Assembly (NCBI GenBank): GCA_016714005.1
Contig: JADJOA010000009.1
Coordinates: 124,001-188,000, forward strand
DNA from: Bacteroidota bacterium
GTDB lineage: Bacteria > Bacteroidota > Bacteroidia > AKYH767-A > OLB10
Direction: 5' to 3'
DNA length: 64,000 nucleotides
Part shown: one piece after another, positions 10,730-21,205 of the stretch
Position numbering within the stretch: position 1 is the first letter of the stretch
Layout of the letters: each line of letters opens with the position of its first letter
Notes under the pieces: model-generated
The model's input: the letters and a program-made list of their open reading frames with translations, nothing else
What the model was told of the DNA's origin: nothing
The model's database searches: none
Program-made: the position numbers and the translations under genes

Positions 10730-12485
10730 TCAATTTATTTTATCACCTCTCAACGTTCTGAATTTTTTTCTGGCATCAGCCACAAACCAACTGCCCGGAT
10801 ACTTTTGAATTAGTTTTTCGTCAAGCTCCATAGCTTTGGGTTTGTCGTTTAAGGCTGTTTCGGTAAGTGTTGCCATTTCAAATATGGCATCATCAGCCAA
10901 TACATCATCAGGGTAGCTGTCAACTATTTTTTGCAACCAGGTTATTGATTCGGTAAAGTTTCTTTGGACTTTATAGATAGTCGCTTTTTTAAACCATACA
11001 TCATCTGTAATTCTTCTGCCGGGAAATTGCACTAAAACAGAATCTAATGTTGTAAGCGCATTGGTGTATTTATGCTGATAAGAAAGTAATTCGGCACGCG
11101 AGTAAATTCTTAGCGGTTCGGTAATGCTGTCTTCGCCTACGTTATCGGTTATTAATAAACCTAACGACATGGCATCGTTGCTAATTAATTGGGAGGTGGC
11201 TTGTTTTAGTACGCCCAATTGCGCAGCAGCCCAATCAAACTCACCTAAAAAATAAGACAAGCGTGCATTCCGAAACTTAGCTTCCCTCCCAATAGCATCT
11301 TGTTTAAAATCTTTATCAACCTGCGAGTAATAAAGCGATGCATCCCACAACTCATTTTTTAAAATAAGTATATCGCCAAGTTCTAATTTGCAATCGGCAA
11401 TAAACTCAGGTTTTACGTTTGGTAATGCAATTACTTCTTCAAGTTGTGTTACTGCCTTATCTACCTTATCAAAATAAAATGCATTAAAGTGTGCGTAAGA
11501 TTTTAGCAAGTTAGCAGTGCGCCAATCAGTACCCAACTCATTTAAGGTTGAAGTGAAATTATTATCCAGCGCAGTTAAATCTTCTTTTGAATACAAGCCA
11601 CTTATTATTCTTTCGCTCATGGCATTTACCATTTCAACTTTTGCCTGCACATACAATGCACCATTCTTATCTTTTTCGGTTATGTATTTAAAACAACTTT
11701 CGGCAACAGACCATGCTTTGTTTGAAACACAAATTTGCACAAGTGAGAAAACGCGGCTGCCATCGTTAGTTGTTTTTTTATCGAGAGACTTTGCCTGCAC
11801 CAATGCCGATTCAAAATCTTTTTCCTGTAAAAACAACCAATACAAAAACTCAGGATATGAAAGTTCGTTGGGGCTACGTTGTATTTTTCGGAGCAATACG
11901 GTTCTTAACTGATCACTAAGCGTTCCGGATAAATCGTTTACAATTTTATTTTGCATAATGGCTTGCACATTGGCAACATACTGTGGGTTGTAAGCCATCA
12001 TATCCATGTACTCATCAATCATTTTTTGGGCATCGCCTTTTTGCGAATACATTTCTGCCAACTCAAAACCAAAAGGATAAGAGCCATTCATTATTCTGCG
12101 CCCTGTCAAATAAGTTTCTATGGCATAATCAATTTTTTGCGCCTGGTAAAAAGCATTGGCAGTATTTATAATATCTCCCACATCAGGCAAAAGCATTTTT
12201 AAAGCAGCATCGTATTGCTTTTTTGCTTTATCGGGTTCGTCCTTTTTATCATAAATTTTACCAAGGTCAACAGCGTAACGCGCACCGCCTGTGATAAGGC
12301 TCGTAAGTATTAAACGGATCAATGGCATATTGCTTTTCGTAATAAACAACTGCTTTATCAAACTCACCGGTGCTTTCGTACTGGCGGGCTATATCTAAAT
12401 TGGTCATGCCCTGAGCGTTTACATTAGAAAAAGACGCAAAAACACCGAGCAACACCAAAAACAAAACTCTTAAATACGACATCAT
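10730..12485 (-). CDS. Secreted TPR-repeat protein (one indel)
   Basis: The reconstructed protein is about 585 residues with a signal peptide (YLRVLFLVLLGVFASFSNVNAQ) and at least six TPR-like helical pairs, for example TNLDIARQYESTGEFDKAVVYYE near the N-terminus and NALTTLDSVLVQFPGRRITDDVW and AIFEMATLTETALNDKPKAMEL near the C-terminus. TPRs mediate protein-protein contacts, and Bacteroidota carry many such periplasmic scaffolds. There is no catalytic motif. The frame breaks around 12295 (TYEP / LITGGARYAVDLGKIYD), where a one-base slip joins the parts. Its specific function is unknown. Confidence 0.75.
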
Positions 12486-12671
12486 TACACTAACAAATTA
12501 AAATTGTATTACACAAAGGTGCATAATAAATAGTGAATAAGCCTTGAAAATAACAGAATACAAACAAAATTAAAACGACACTAAATTAATTTACAAACTG
12601 ATGGTCAATAGTGTTTTTTCCTGATTTATCAAACATGAAAGAGGTTGGGATAGAACTTATTTAAGATGTTT

Positions 12672-12801
12672 AAACACAGATTTACAGATTTAAAAAAAAT
12701 CGCAAAATCAATTTTCACAAATGCTGCTTCGCAGATGGCAATATGTGAAAATTTAAGAGCAAAGCGCTTTAATTATTTTTTAAATCTGTAAATCTGTGTT
12801 T
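12672..12801. repeat. Long imperfect palindrome with 26-bp perfect outer arms
   Basis: The arm at 12672-12697 (AAACACAGATTTACAG...) is the exact reverse complement of 12776-12801 (...CTGTAAATCTGTGTTT). An inner pair, AATTTTCACA at about 12710-12719 with TGTGAAAATT at about 12744-12753, lies inside the same structure. The whole 130-bp unit can fold as one long hairpin. It occupies most of the 12486-12869 gap between the TPR gene and the GH31 gene. No coding potential is visible. Size and symmetry suggest a MITE-like or intergenic repeat element, or a very long bidirectional terminator for the TPR-side transcript. Confidence 0.75.
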
Positions 12802-12869
12802 TTAAAAAATACGTTATAATAATAGTGCTTTAAAAATTAATTGTATAATTATACGTATCAGCTAACTCC

Positions 12870-15253
12870 TTACATAATTTGTATGCGGCTAAAAGATTTA
12901 TTTACCGTAATGGTAAGTGTTTTATCGCGCAAGCGTTTGGGGAGTTTTACCGGTGTGCCGTCAATAATAAATTCAGAGGGTTTAAAAGGCAAACCGTGTA
13001 TAATAATGCGGAAATCCTCATAGTTACTTTTAAAAGTGCCAAACAGCTCCTGCACAATGCGCATTTGCTTGCGGTTGCCAAAAACGGTATAACGTCTTAC
13101 AGAAAAATTTCCCTGTGTGTAGGTATAATTATCGCCATCATCTTCATAAAAATAACTTACATTTCTGTTTACAGAATAATATACATGCAATGTTATTTGA
13201 CGCACCGGAAACTCATCGGTATATTGCATTACAGGTTGCAACGGAATTACCGCTCCTTCTTTTACATAAAGTGGAAAACGATCTAAAGGTGCATCGGTAT
13301 AAACCTCGTGTTCGCCTTTGTAAAGTTTATCGGTATAGAAATTATACCAGTTGCCTTTGGGTAAATAAACTATTCTGCCTGTTGATGCCTGTTCTTTAAT
13401 AGGGCAAATGAGCAACTGATCGCCAAAACCAAATTCTTCTTCGCGCAACCATGTTTGCGGATCGTTTTGCGAAAGAAAAACCAACGGCTTTATCATTGGC
13501 GTTCCTTTCATTACATATTGCCAGAAGGTGGTGTAGATGTAAGGCAGAAATTCATAACGCATTTCAATAGCACGCCTTATCAATGCCTCGTAAGCAGCGC
13601 CAAAAGCCCAGGGTTCTTTATCGCCCTGATCGCTGCTGCTGTGCCCTCTGAAAAACGGATGGAATATTGCCATTTGAATAAAGCGCACAAACAATTCTCC
13701 ATCGGGCTCGCCAATAAAACCGCCAATATCTGTGCCTACAAAAGAAACACCGCTAATGCTCATGCGCTGGCATTGCATATTGGCAACCCACAAGTGTTCC
13801 CACGAGGCTACGTTATCGCCAGTCCAAATTGCACCATAGCGTTGCACACCACTGTATCCTGAACGCGTGAGCACAAAAGGACGTAATTCTTTTCTCAGAT
13901 TTTTTACACCTTCGTGTGTGGCGCGCGCCATTTGCATTCCATACACGTTGTGAGCCTTACGATGGCTTACCTGCTGCCCGTCATAATCGTGCCTCACGTC
14001 ATCAGGAAAAGTTCCTGTTTCAAACACAGCGGGCTCATTCATATCGTTCCAAAATCCGGCAACGTTTTGCTCAATCAATTCTTTGTATAAACCACCCCAC
14101 CATTTACGCACTTCGGGGTTGGTAAAGTCAGGAAAGAAACAATCGCCAGGCCATACCTTGCCGCGCATGTAATCGCCATCTTGCCTTTTGCAGAAGTAGC
14201 CTTTCTCTAACGCTTCGTTAAACACCCAGTACTTATTGTCAACCTTAATACCCGGATCAAGTATGGTAATAATTTTAAATCCCAGCTTGCGCAATTCATT
14301 TATCATGCGTGCCGGATCGGGGAAGCGCGTTTTATCCCATGTAAAACACCTGAAGCCATCCATGTAATCAATATCCAAATGAATTACATCGCATGGTATT
14401 GCCTTATCCCTGAACGTATGCGCAAGTTCCCAAACTTTATCTTCGGGGTAATAGCTCCATTTACTTTGCTGGTAACCCAAAGCCCATTTGGGAGGCATTT
14501 CGGCAGTGCCCGTAAGGTAGGCATAGTTTTGTGCAACCTCTATCAGTTGCGGGCCGGCAATAAAATAATAATTCATTTCACCGCCTTCAGCCCAAAAGCT
14601 CATTACATCGGGCGATTCTTTTCCAAAATCAAAAAAAGATTGAAAGCTGTTGTCAAAAAAAATTCCGTAAGCAGTGCCATTGTGCATACCGTAATAAAAC
14701 GGAATGGTTCTATACAGCGGATCCTGCTCCTTTGCAAATCCGTAAGTGTCGGTTCCCCAGTTTAAAAAGCGTTTGCCACGCAGGTTAAGGCTTGCAGGCT
14801 TATCGCCAAGTCCAAAAAAACATTCGTTAGGTGATATTTTTTTGCTGCAATAAACGTAGTTGCCTCCATAGCCCGGGTTAGGCTCCCAGTGGTAGCCGCT
14901 TGCATCTTCGGTTATTACATTATTCTGCAAATCGGTAACAACTATGCGTAACGATTTTTTGTTGATGATGCATATAACGCTGGCGGTAATTATTTCAAAC
15001 GTTTCTTCTTTTTCAATAAAACCAAGGTGACGGCATTGTTCTTTTAAACCGGGTTTTAATGCGTACGAAAAATCCTTTTGAAAAAACTCCTGTGCATACC
15101 TGATACGAATAACTGCATCGGTAATAACCCATACATTAAGCAGGCAATTTTCAGAGTGAAAGAAAAACTTGTTTCCCTCTTTTTTATAATTATGTACTAC
15201 ACCCGGAAATTTTTTTCCGTTGGTGCTTGTACTGACTCAGCAACCGTTTCCAT
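12870..15253 (-). CDS. Glycoside hydrolase family 31 alpha-glucosidase (N-terminal indels)
   Basis: GH31 enzymes release terminal alpha-linked glucose or xylose. The C-terminal 686 residues are intact. They contain the nucleophile motif GFWNDMNEP (Asp about 296 counted from the codon at 14930), the acid/base motif IWTGDN (Asp about 372), and the substrate-binding block IPCDVIHLDIDYMDGFRCFTW. The reading frame continues upstream of 14930 without a stop (VVTDLQNNVITED...) to about 15190. There, short A-run slips connect it to an ATG at 15253 (METVAESVQAP). The total is about 790 residues, normal for GH31 with its N-terminal beta-sandwich domain. There is no clear signal peptide, so it is probably cytoplasmic and involved in maltooligosaccharide or glycogen use. 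It stands alone with no sus-type neighbours. Confidence 0.9.
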
Positions 15254-15442
15254 TAACAATAAAAAGTGAAATTAAAATTGAAAGCGCCAAAGAAAACAAA
15301 TCCGCAAAAAGGTTTTTAGGGATTGTGTTGTTTTTCTAACAAGGTATTTAGTACGGAGTTCGGTGTTTGGATTTCGGGGGTAGGGTTTAAGCCCATCCAA
15401 GCCTCATTTTTTCTTTTGGTACTTTGTACGAATAAAATAAAA

Positions 15443-15476
15443 AACCACCCTAACAAACTTTGAGCGTAGGGTGGTT
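15443..15476 (-). terminator. Intrinsic terminator, 10-bp stem
   Basis: AACCACCCTA at 15443-15452 pairs with TAGGGTGGTT at 15467-15476 around a 14-nt loop. T-rich tracts on both sides allow it to act in either direction. It follows the fibronectin-type gene (15560-16165, minus), for which it is the natural terminator. The rest of the 15254-15559 gap shows no gene. Confidence 0.75.
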
Positions 15477-15559
15477 GGTTGTTTTTTGATGCAGGCTTGC
15501 AAGTCCTTTCTAATCTTGCAAAACTGCTCACGGCAACAATATGCCGGTGTGTAAAAGTG

Positions 15560-16165
15560 TTATGCAGCTATCTGTGATGCCACATCGCTTGCCTCGCCTT
15601 TACCTGCTTTGTTGACGGGTATTACCTTAAGCTGGTAACGTGTGCCACTAACAAGTGCATTAAGCATTAACTTACGACCAAATACTGAACTTTGCAGGGT
15701 CCAAGTAATGCCGCTATCGGCACTAATGTAAACCTGGTAGTAGCTGGCGTTTTTACTGCGGCTCCATTGCAACTCTATAGATTGAGGCAGGTTTGTAAAC
15801 TTTGCTGCAATCTTTTCAATAGAACCGGGTAAGTGATGCTTTTCGGGTGTTTTAGTTATTACAAATCCACTTGATAATAACTTTGCTTCGTCACCGGCAG
15901 CAGTAGTATTTACATACTCGGCTGTGGTGCGTAGCATATCAGCCAACTCCAGTTTTTCCTGCCTTAAAATGGCAAGCATTTCCCTGTCGTTGTTTTCTGC
16001 ATTAATTGCTGCCTGCAGCGTTTGCTGCGTTTTAGCATTTATTGCATCTAAGGTTATTGGTAATGCCGGAAATTGTCATTATCCTTTAACCCTTCTGATA
16101 CCACCTGCGCTCTCTCAACTAATTTTGCCGCTGTTAAGCGACCGTAATCAATTTTACTTTTTCAT
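15560..16165 (-). CDS. Fibronectin type III-like domain protein (at least two indels)
   Basis: The clear part is a 139-residue frame ending in a fibronectin type III-like domain (SIELQWSRSKNASYYQVYISADSGITW ... TRYQLKVIPVNKAGKGEASDV). Reading upstream through missing bases near 16060-16075 and 16150-16160 gives IDYGRLTAAKLVERAQVVSEG and TLDAINAKTQQTLQ, and an ATG at 16165. A good ribosome binding site, AAGGAG, precedes that ATG. The reconstructed 200-residue layout (helical N-terminal half plus one Fn3 domain, no signal peptide) matches a widespread Bacteroidota family of unknown function. The homologous layout is from memory of the family. Confidence 0.65.
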
Positions 16166-16544
16166 TTGCTCTAAACTCCTTTCTGCAGCATTTTTTATAG
16201 GCTCAACTCCATCGTTTGTGCCCGAAGCTGCAGTCAAGTTAAACTCACTAAAGTTGGCAAAGTTTGCTCGCTGGGCATATAATCTTTCTTTTGTAAGAAA
16301 TCAACCTTAAAATGATGGTTTTGCTTACAAAACAGCAAAAAAAACTGCTTTACAACGTATGCCCCATACTCTGTTAATACTCAGTAACAAGGAATTTTGC
16401 CGCAAGCGTAACCTTTGTAAGAAATTTAAAAATTTGTATCGTTTTTGGCTCATCATACCTGTTTTGCATACCAAACCTCGCAAAACCTTACAGAAGGCAT
16501 GGCTAATCTGTCACAATTTTATGACTTACATTGAGCAATGTATG

Positions 16545-16871
16545 ATCATGCAGAGCGCTAAACATGATGATGTTTTGATCAATGTTATATCATGCAGAGC
16601 ACTAAACATGATGATGTTTTGATCAATGTTATATCATGCAGAGCACTAAACATGATGATGTTTTGACCAATTTTATGTCATGCTGCGCACTACACATGTT
16701 GATGTTTTGATCAATGTTATGTAATGCTGAGCACTAAACATGATGATGTTTTGATCAATGTTATGTAATGCAGAGCGCTAAACATGATGATGTTTTGATC
16801 AATGTTATGTAATGCAGAGCACTAAACATGATGATGTTTTGATCAATGTTATGTAATGCAGAGGGCTAAAC
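16545..16871. repeat. Tandem repeat array, 44-bp unit, about 7.4 copies
   Basis: Seven full copies start at 16545, 16589, 16633, 16677, 16721, 16765 and 16809, with a partial eighth at 16853-16871. Each holds the block GCAGAGCRCTAAACATGATG, then ATGTTTTGATCAATGTTAT. The unit contains the palindrome TTGATCAA and a small inverted pair ATCATG...CATGAT. The fourth copy is the most diverged. The period is not a multiple of three and no frame is kept open through it, so it is not coding. There are no unique spacers, so it is not a CRISPR. It lies between two minus-strand genes (T9SS gene 16939-17709 and the Fn3 gene). The flank at 16166-16544 shows nothing I can name. Confidence 0.95.
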
Positions 16872-16938
16872 GGACTCCACCCCCAAAACCCAAAACTTTA
16901 TTCTTTTGAATTAATTCTTTTATCTCTTGCTCTCTTAG

Positions 16939-17709
16939 TTACCCCACCACCACTATACGTTTATAATTACTAAAGCCCTTGCCCCATACTTTTACATAAT
17001 AAACTCCTGCGGGCAATGTTTTGCTAATGGTAAATTCTGATGTATAACCATTGCCTAAGTATGCAAGCGTACCCTCAGGCGTGTAAATGCTTACCTGGTA
17101 AGATTGATTGGCAGGCAAATTTTGGATGGAACCTGTTAGCGTGATGCCAAGGGCAGATGGGTTGGGTTTAATGGTAAAATCTATTGGAGGGGTGGTAACG
17201 GGTTTTGGTTTACGAGGCGGAGGTGGTGATGAGTTGCTGTTATTTTTATGCGCCATTTGCTCGTCATCTGCAATAGGCTCATCGCCATTATTATCACCAC
17301 CGGGTGGCATATCATTTACATTGGCAAACTGCTGATGCCCGCACTTTAAACCGCCTTGGTATAGAAACGGAAAGTTTATGGTGGTGCCGCCTCTGTTGTA
17401 GTTGTAGAACGAGTAGTCCCCCTGTAGAGTCACACAGGGAGGTACTACTAACGGAAAAATATCCGGTTGGGCACTAATTAAGGGTACCAGGTCACCAAGG
17501 TTGATGATGCCGCAGATGTTTACTGTCGCTCCGCTGGGATCAAGATTGCCGGGTATTGTAAGCGCATCGTAAAGATGCTGTGCGGTTGATACACAACAAT
17601 TATTTGCATTTCCAGTACATGGTATATTACAGTTACTGCAATTAGCCTGAGATATTCCCTGCTTGGGAATGAAAAACAAAATAAGTATGAGTAGATTAAG
17701 ATTTTTCAT
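16939..17709 (-). CDS. Small T9SS-type exported protein
   Basis: An intact 256-residue frame. A signal peptide (MKNLNLLILILFFIPKQGISQ) is followed by a cysteine-rich segment (CSNCNIPCTGNANNCC) and an unrecognised middle with VNICGIINLGDLVPLI, which resembles the start of a pectate-lyase-like or beta-helix repeat. A low-complexity Pro/Lys linker (SPPPPRKPKPVTTPP) leads to a C-terminal domain (PAGVYYVKVWGKGFSNYKRIVVV) like the type A T9SS sorting signal. It may be a truncated relative of larger surface proteins. Its function is unknown. It lies 35 bp downstream of the first beta-propeller gene. Confidence 0.65.
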   Translation of the reverse strand: MKNLNLLILILFFIPKQGISQANCSNCNIPCTGNANNCCVSTAQHLYDALTIPGNLDPSGATVNICGIINLGDLVPLISAQPDIFPLVVPPCVTLQGDYSFYNYNRGGTTINFPFLYQGGLKCGHQQFANVNDMPPGGDNNGDEPIADDEQMAHKNNSNSSPPPPRKPKPVTTPPIDFTIKPNPSALGITLTGSIQNLPANQSYQVSIYTPEGTLAYLGNGYTSEFTISKTLPAGVYYVKVWGKGFSNYKRIVVVG

Positions 17710-17744
17710 TTTAAAGAGTTTTAATGATGAGTAGATTTATATGA

Positions 17745-19454
17745 TTATTTTTTTATAAAAATTTTTGACATAGAAAGACTCGTGGAGTTTATAGTTATTA
17801 AATATGTACCTGAAGTAAGATTTTCGATGTTAATTGAGATGTCTTCTTTATTATATGTATTTTGAAATACAACCTTGCCACTAATATCAATGAACTGTAG
17901 GGTATAAAAACAATTAGTGCAGTTTTGCATGATATGTAAATTTAAAAAATCTATCGTTGGGTTTGGATAAGCAGTAAATTCATAGTCCTGTGGATTGGAT
18001 ATATTTTCAACATTTGTTATTATATTAGAATATTTAGCATAGAAAAAATTGGGTGATGATGATGGATAAACATTTGCAACACCATTATTGGGATCACAAT
18101 CCATTACTCCTGTATAAAAACCGGTTATATAAATTGCTCCGTTTTTATCAATTGCAATAAAATCTCCTTCGTCTTCATAAACACTTCCTATTGAGTTTCC
18201 AAATAAGTAATTTCCGTTTGCATCGTACTTTGCAAAAAATATATCTTTATCAAGTGAGCCTCCGATTGAGTTAAAGTTGGCTATACCAATTCCTGGGTCA
18301 AGATCAATATTAGTTCTAAATTCGCCTGTTATGTAAATGTTGTTTATGTTATCAGTTGTTATTGATCGCGCAAATTCATAAGGCAGCGAATCTCCACTAC
18401 CTTTAGCTAAAATGTAATTACCGCTACCATCATAACATGCAAAAATAAATCGTTAGTGCCGTTGAAGTGATATTTGCGTTAGCCGCGCCGAGATTAAAAT
18501 CATTTGTTCCGAAAAATTACCACATAAATAAAATAAATTACTGCCAATATTATTGTTTGAAATATCGGATACATTTATATTCATATTGTGTGCCCATTGA
18601 TAATTTCCATTAAAATCATACTTAGCGAAAAAGCTATCAGCACCACCAACATGACAGATAAGGTTTACAACTCCTCCACCGGGATCAAAATCGGCAGTGT
18701 CGGTAAAAGGCCGTCACAATAATACCCGATACATCAGTTATTAAACCGCGTCCCACTGCACCATATGTACTATTGATATTAAAAGCCCAAACATAATTTC
18801 CTGAACTATCATATTTTGCTACAAATAAATCTCTGCCAGTACTGCTTATGGGGGATAAATTATTAATATTTGTATCTGGATTAAAATCAACAGTTCCTTC
18901 AAAAACACCTGTTACATAAAAATTGCAAAGACTGTCCACTGCTAACCCGTTTGCTTTGTCGCTGTTAGTAGGTCCTCCAATACTTCTTACCCATTTAAAA
19001 TTGCCAATAGTGTCATATTTAGCAATGAACACATCAATCCCATTGGAAGTAATAACAGAATCATTCACAGTTGGGTCAAAATCAAATGAGCCGGAAAAAT
19101 AACCTGAAATACACAAATGATCCCCTTCAACCATTATTTCAGTTCCATAGCAACTTCCTAATCCTGTAATTTGCTTTGCCCAAATCAGGTTTGAACTGCT
19201 ATCATATTTAGAAATATACAAGTCACTCCCTATTGGATTAGAAACTAAAATTGTTGAAGAAGGGCTACTGTCAAAATCAACGCTATCACTAAAACTACCT
19301 AAGAAATAAACATTACCCAAAACATCAGTTGCTATAGCTGAACCTGTACCCGTTGCAGCCGGAAAGTGCCACCAGAACCATGAGACCATAGGTAGCTTTG
19401 TGCTTGGGCGGTTAATGTAAGCGTTGTAAGGAGGATGGTAAGCAGGTGTTTCAT
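17745..19454 (-). CDS. SBBP beta-propeller repeat T9SS protein, paralog A (several indels)
   Basis: The reconstructed gene starts at the ATG at 19454 with signal peptide MKHLLTILLTTLTLTAQAQ. It continues through repeated blade units of the form YITGxFxxxxDFDPG ... DxFxAKYDxxGNxxW, as in the SBBP beta-propeller family. The C-terminus is a type A T9SS sorting domain (TAYPNPTIDFLNLHI ... LTSGTYLITINS). Clear coding pieces lie at 18685-19389 and 17745-18104. Between them the repeat text continues in shifted frames. Full length would be about 570 residues. It is the last of three tandem paralogs, spaced 38 bp from the next. Function is unknown; surface localisation is inferred. Confidence 0.75.
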
Positions 19455-19492
19455 GATATTTAATTTTGGTTAAGTAAAAGCAAAATAAATTT

Positions 19493-21167
19493 TTACAACA
19501 GTTTTATGAACTCGCCATAAAGGTTTTGTTTTGTGGTTTGTATGTTAATGGTGTAAGCACCAGGGCTTAACATTGAAATATTTAGTGTTTTGTTCATAGC
19601 ATCTTTTCGAGTTAAAACCATCCTGCCACTTAAATCGCAAATTGAGTAATTAAATTTTTGAAAAGGAAGGTTTGCTCCAAGTGTAATGTATGATGAAGCA
19701 GGATTGGGATAAACTAACAAGTTGCTGCTTTTGTTTTGCGGGCTAAAAGAATGAATGTTGGTTAATGAATTGTCATACTTTGCAATAAAAATATTCTCAG
19801 CAGTTGCAGGAAACAAAGTAGCATTACCAGGTCCCGGATCAAAATCTACTGCATTAGTAAAAAAGCCTGTGATGTAATGGTTCCCTAACGAGTCAATAGC
19901 AATTGAGTTAGACTGATCGGAATACACGCCTCCAATAGACATTGCTTCTAAATAATTACCTGCATTATCATATTTTGCAAGAAAAATGTCTGTTAAATTT
20001 GCTGCAGCTGTAAGAGATACTATTCCTATACCTGGGTCAAAATCAGCTGAACCTGAAAACCCTCCAGTTAAAAGAATGTTGCCGGAAAGATCAACAGTAA
20101 TCTTTTTAATTTTAGACCCACTACCTCCTGAAATCCCATTGATTTGTTTATTAACAAAAAAATTACCGTTCATATCATATTTGGCGAAATAAAAACTTCC
20201 AATTGGAGAGGCAGTATAATTTGCCGTTGCTGTTCCATGGTCAAAATCTACTGTTCCTCCAAAACCTCCGGTAATAATTAAATTAGATGTAGTTTTTTTC
20301 TATAGCTACAGAACTACAAGAAGCATTAATACCAAACGCCCATATATAATTGCCATTAATATCATATTTGGCAAAAACATTCCTCCGTTAGTTGGATAAA
20401 GTAATGAAGTTCCCAAGATTAGGATCAAAATCTAAAGTATCTGTAAAAGAGCCCGAAACAACAATGCCAGTTAGGTCAACAGCAATACTACCTCCTGAAT
20501 TAAAAAAAGTACCTTCTCCAAAACCAAACGCCCACTGATAATTACCGTTAATATCATACTTTGCACAAAAAATATTATAAACCCCATGGGCTATAACGTT
20601 AGCAATGCCAGTGCCTGGGTCAAAATCTGCAATAGTATCTTTAAAATATCCTGTAATGTAGCTATTACCAAAATTATCAATTGCAATGCTATTTGGTGCA
20701 TCCGTATCAGGTCCCCCCATTTGCTTAACCACACAAAGTTTCCCGTTTAAATCAAACTTTATTAAAAAAATATCAGCCCAGTTTGCTGTAAGGTTTACTA
20801 CAGCAGGTGATGGTCAAAATCAAACGTGCCGTTAAAGCAACCGGTAGCATATACCCGGTGGCATTTACAGTAATGCTAAGGGTGTTGTAGCTGTTGTAGG
20901 CTGTGCGCACAGCCCATTGGAATAAACCGGTGCTATCGTACTTAGCTATAAAACCACCGGGTAATGTTAACTGTATCAAGCCCGGGGTCAAAGTCAATAG
21001 TATCGGCATGTGTGCCTGCAACATATACATTACCATTGGCATCGGTAGGTAAGCTGGTGTGCGGCTATCGCAATTGGGTGTGCAAAACCATGCGCCCAGC
21101 GGTAGTTTTGAGCTTGGATAGAGGTTATAGTAAGCGTTGTAAGGAGGATGGTAAGCAGATGTTTCAT
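19493..21167 (-). CDS. SBBP beta-propeller repeat T9SS protein, paralog B (several indels)
   Basis: It starts at the ATG at 21167 (MKHLLTILLTTLTITSIQAQ, nearly the same signal peptide as paralog A). The mature start NYRWAHGF is shared with paralog C. The middle carries the same blade repeat (DNFGNSYITGYFKDT, DPGTGIANVI, AKYDINGNYQW). The C-terminal sorting domain (NLLVYPNPASSYITLGANLP ... YGEFIKLL, stop at 19493) is almost identical to that of paralog C, also at DNA level. Pieces at 20773-21042, 20388-20732 and 19493-20173 are in different frames. About 555 residues are expected. Confidence 0.75.
19495..19745 (-). repeat. Direct repeat with 21210-21470: shared C-terminal sorting-domain DNA
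   Basis: The DNA coding for the C-terminal sorting domains of paralogs B and C is nearly identical over about 250 bp. Examples are the stretches GAACTCGCCATAAAGG, TTTTGTTTTGTGGTTTG and GAAAAGGAAGGTTTGCTCCA at 19510-19675 and again at 21223-21390. A second repeated pair codes the N-terminal blades (about 20770-21120 and 22505-22870). The two pairs are offset by about 1,715 and 1,740 bp, the length of one gene, so they mark a recent tandem duplication or ongoing gene conversion. The middle blades are much less alike. Confidence 0.85.
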
Positions 21168-21205
21168 GATATTTAATTTTTGGTTAACTAAAGCAAAATA
21201 AATTT

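Noticed and set aside
12879..14765. Several plus-strand ORFs opposite the GH31 gene
   Set aside because: They are shadows of the well-supported GH31 frame and have no recognisable protein text.
15316..15531. 71-residue ORF downstream of the fibronectin-type gene
   Set aside because: It spans the intrinsic terminator and has low-complexity, non-conserved content.
16545..16871. Possible CRISPR array
   Set aside because: The whole 44-bp unit is repeated with no unique spacers, and no cas gene is present.
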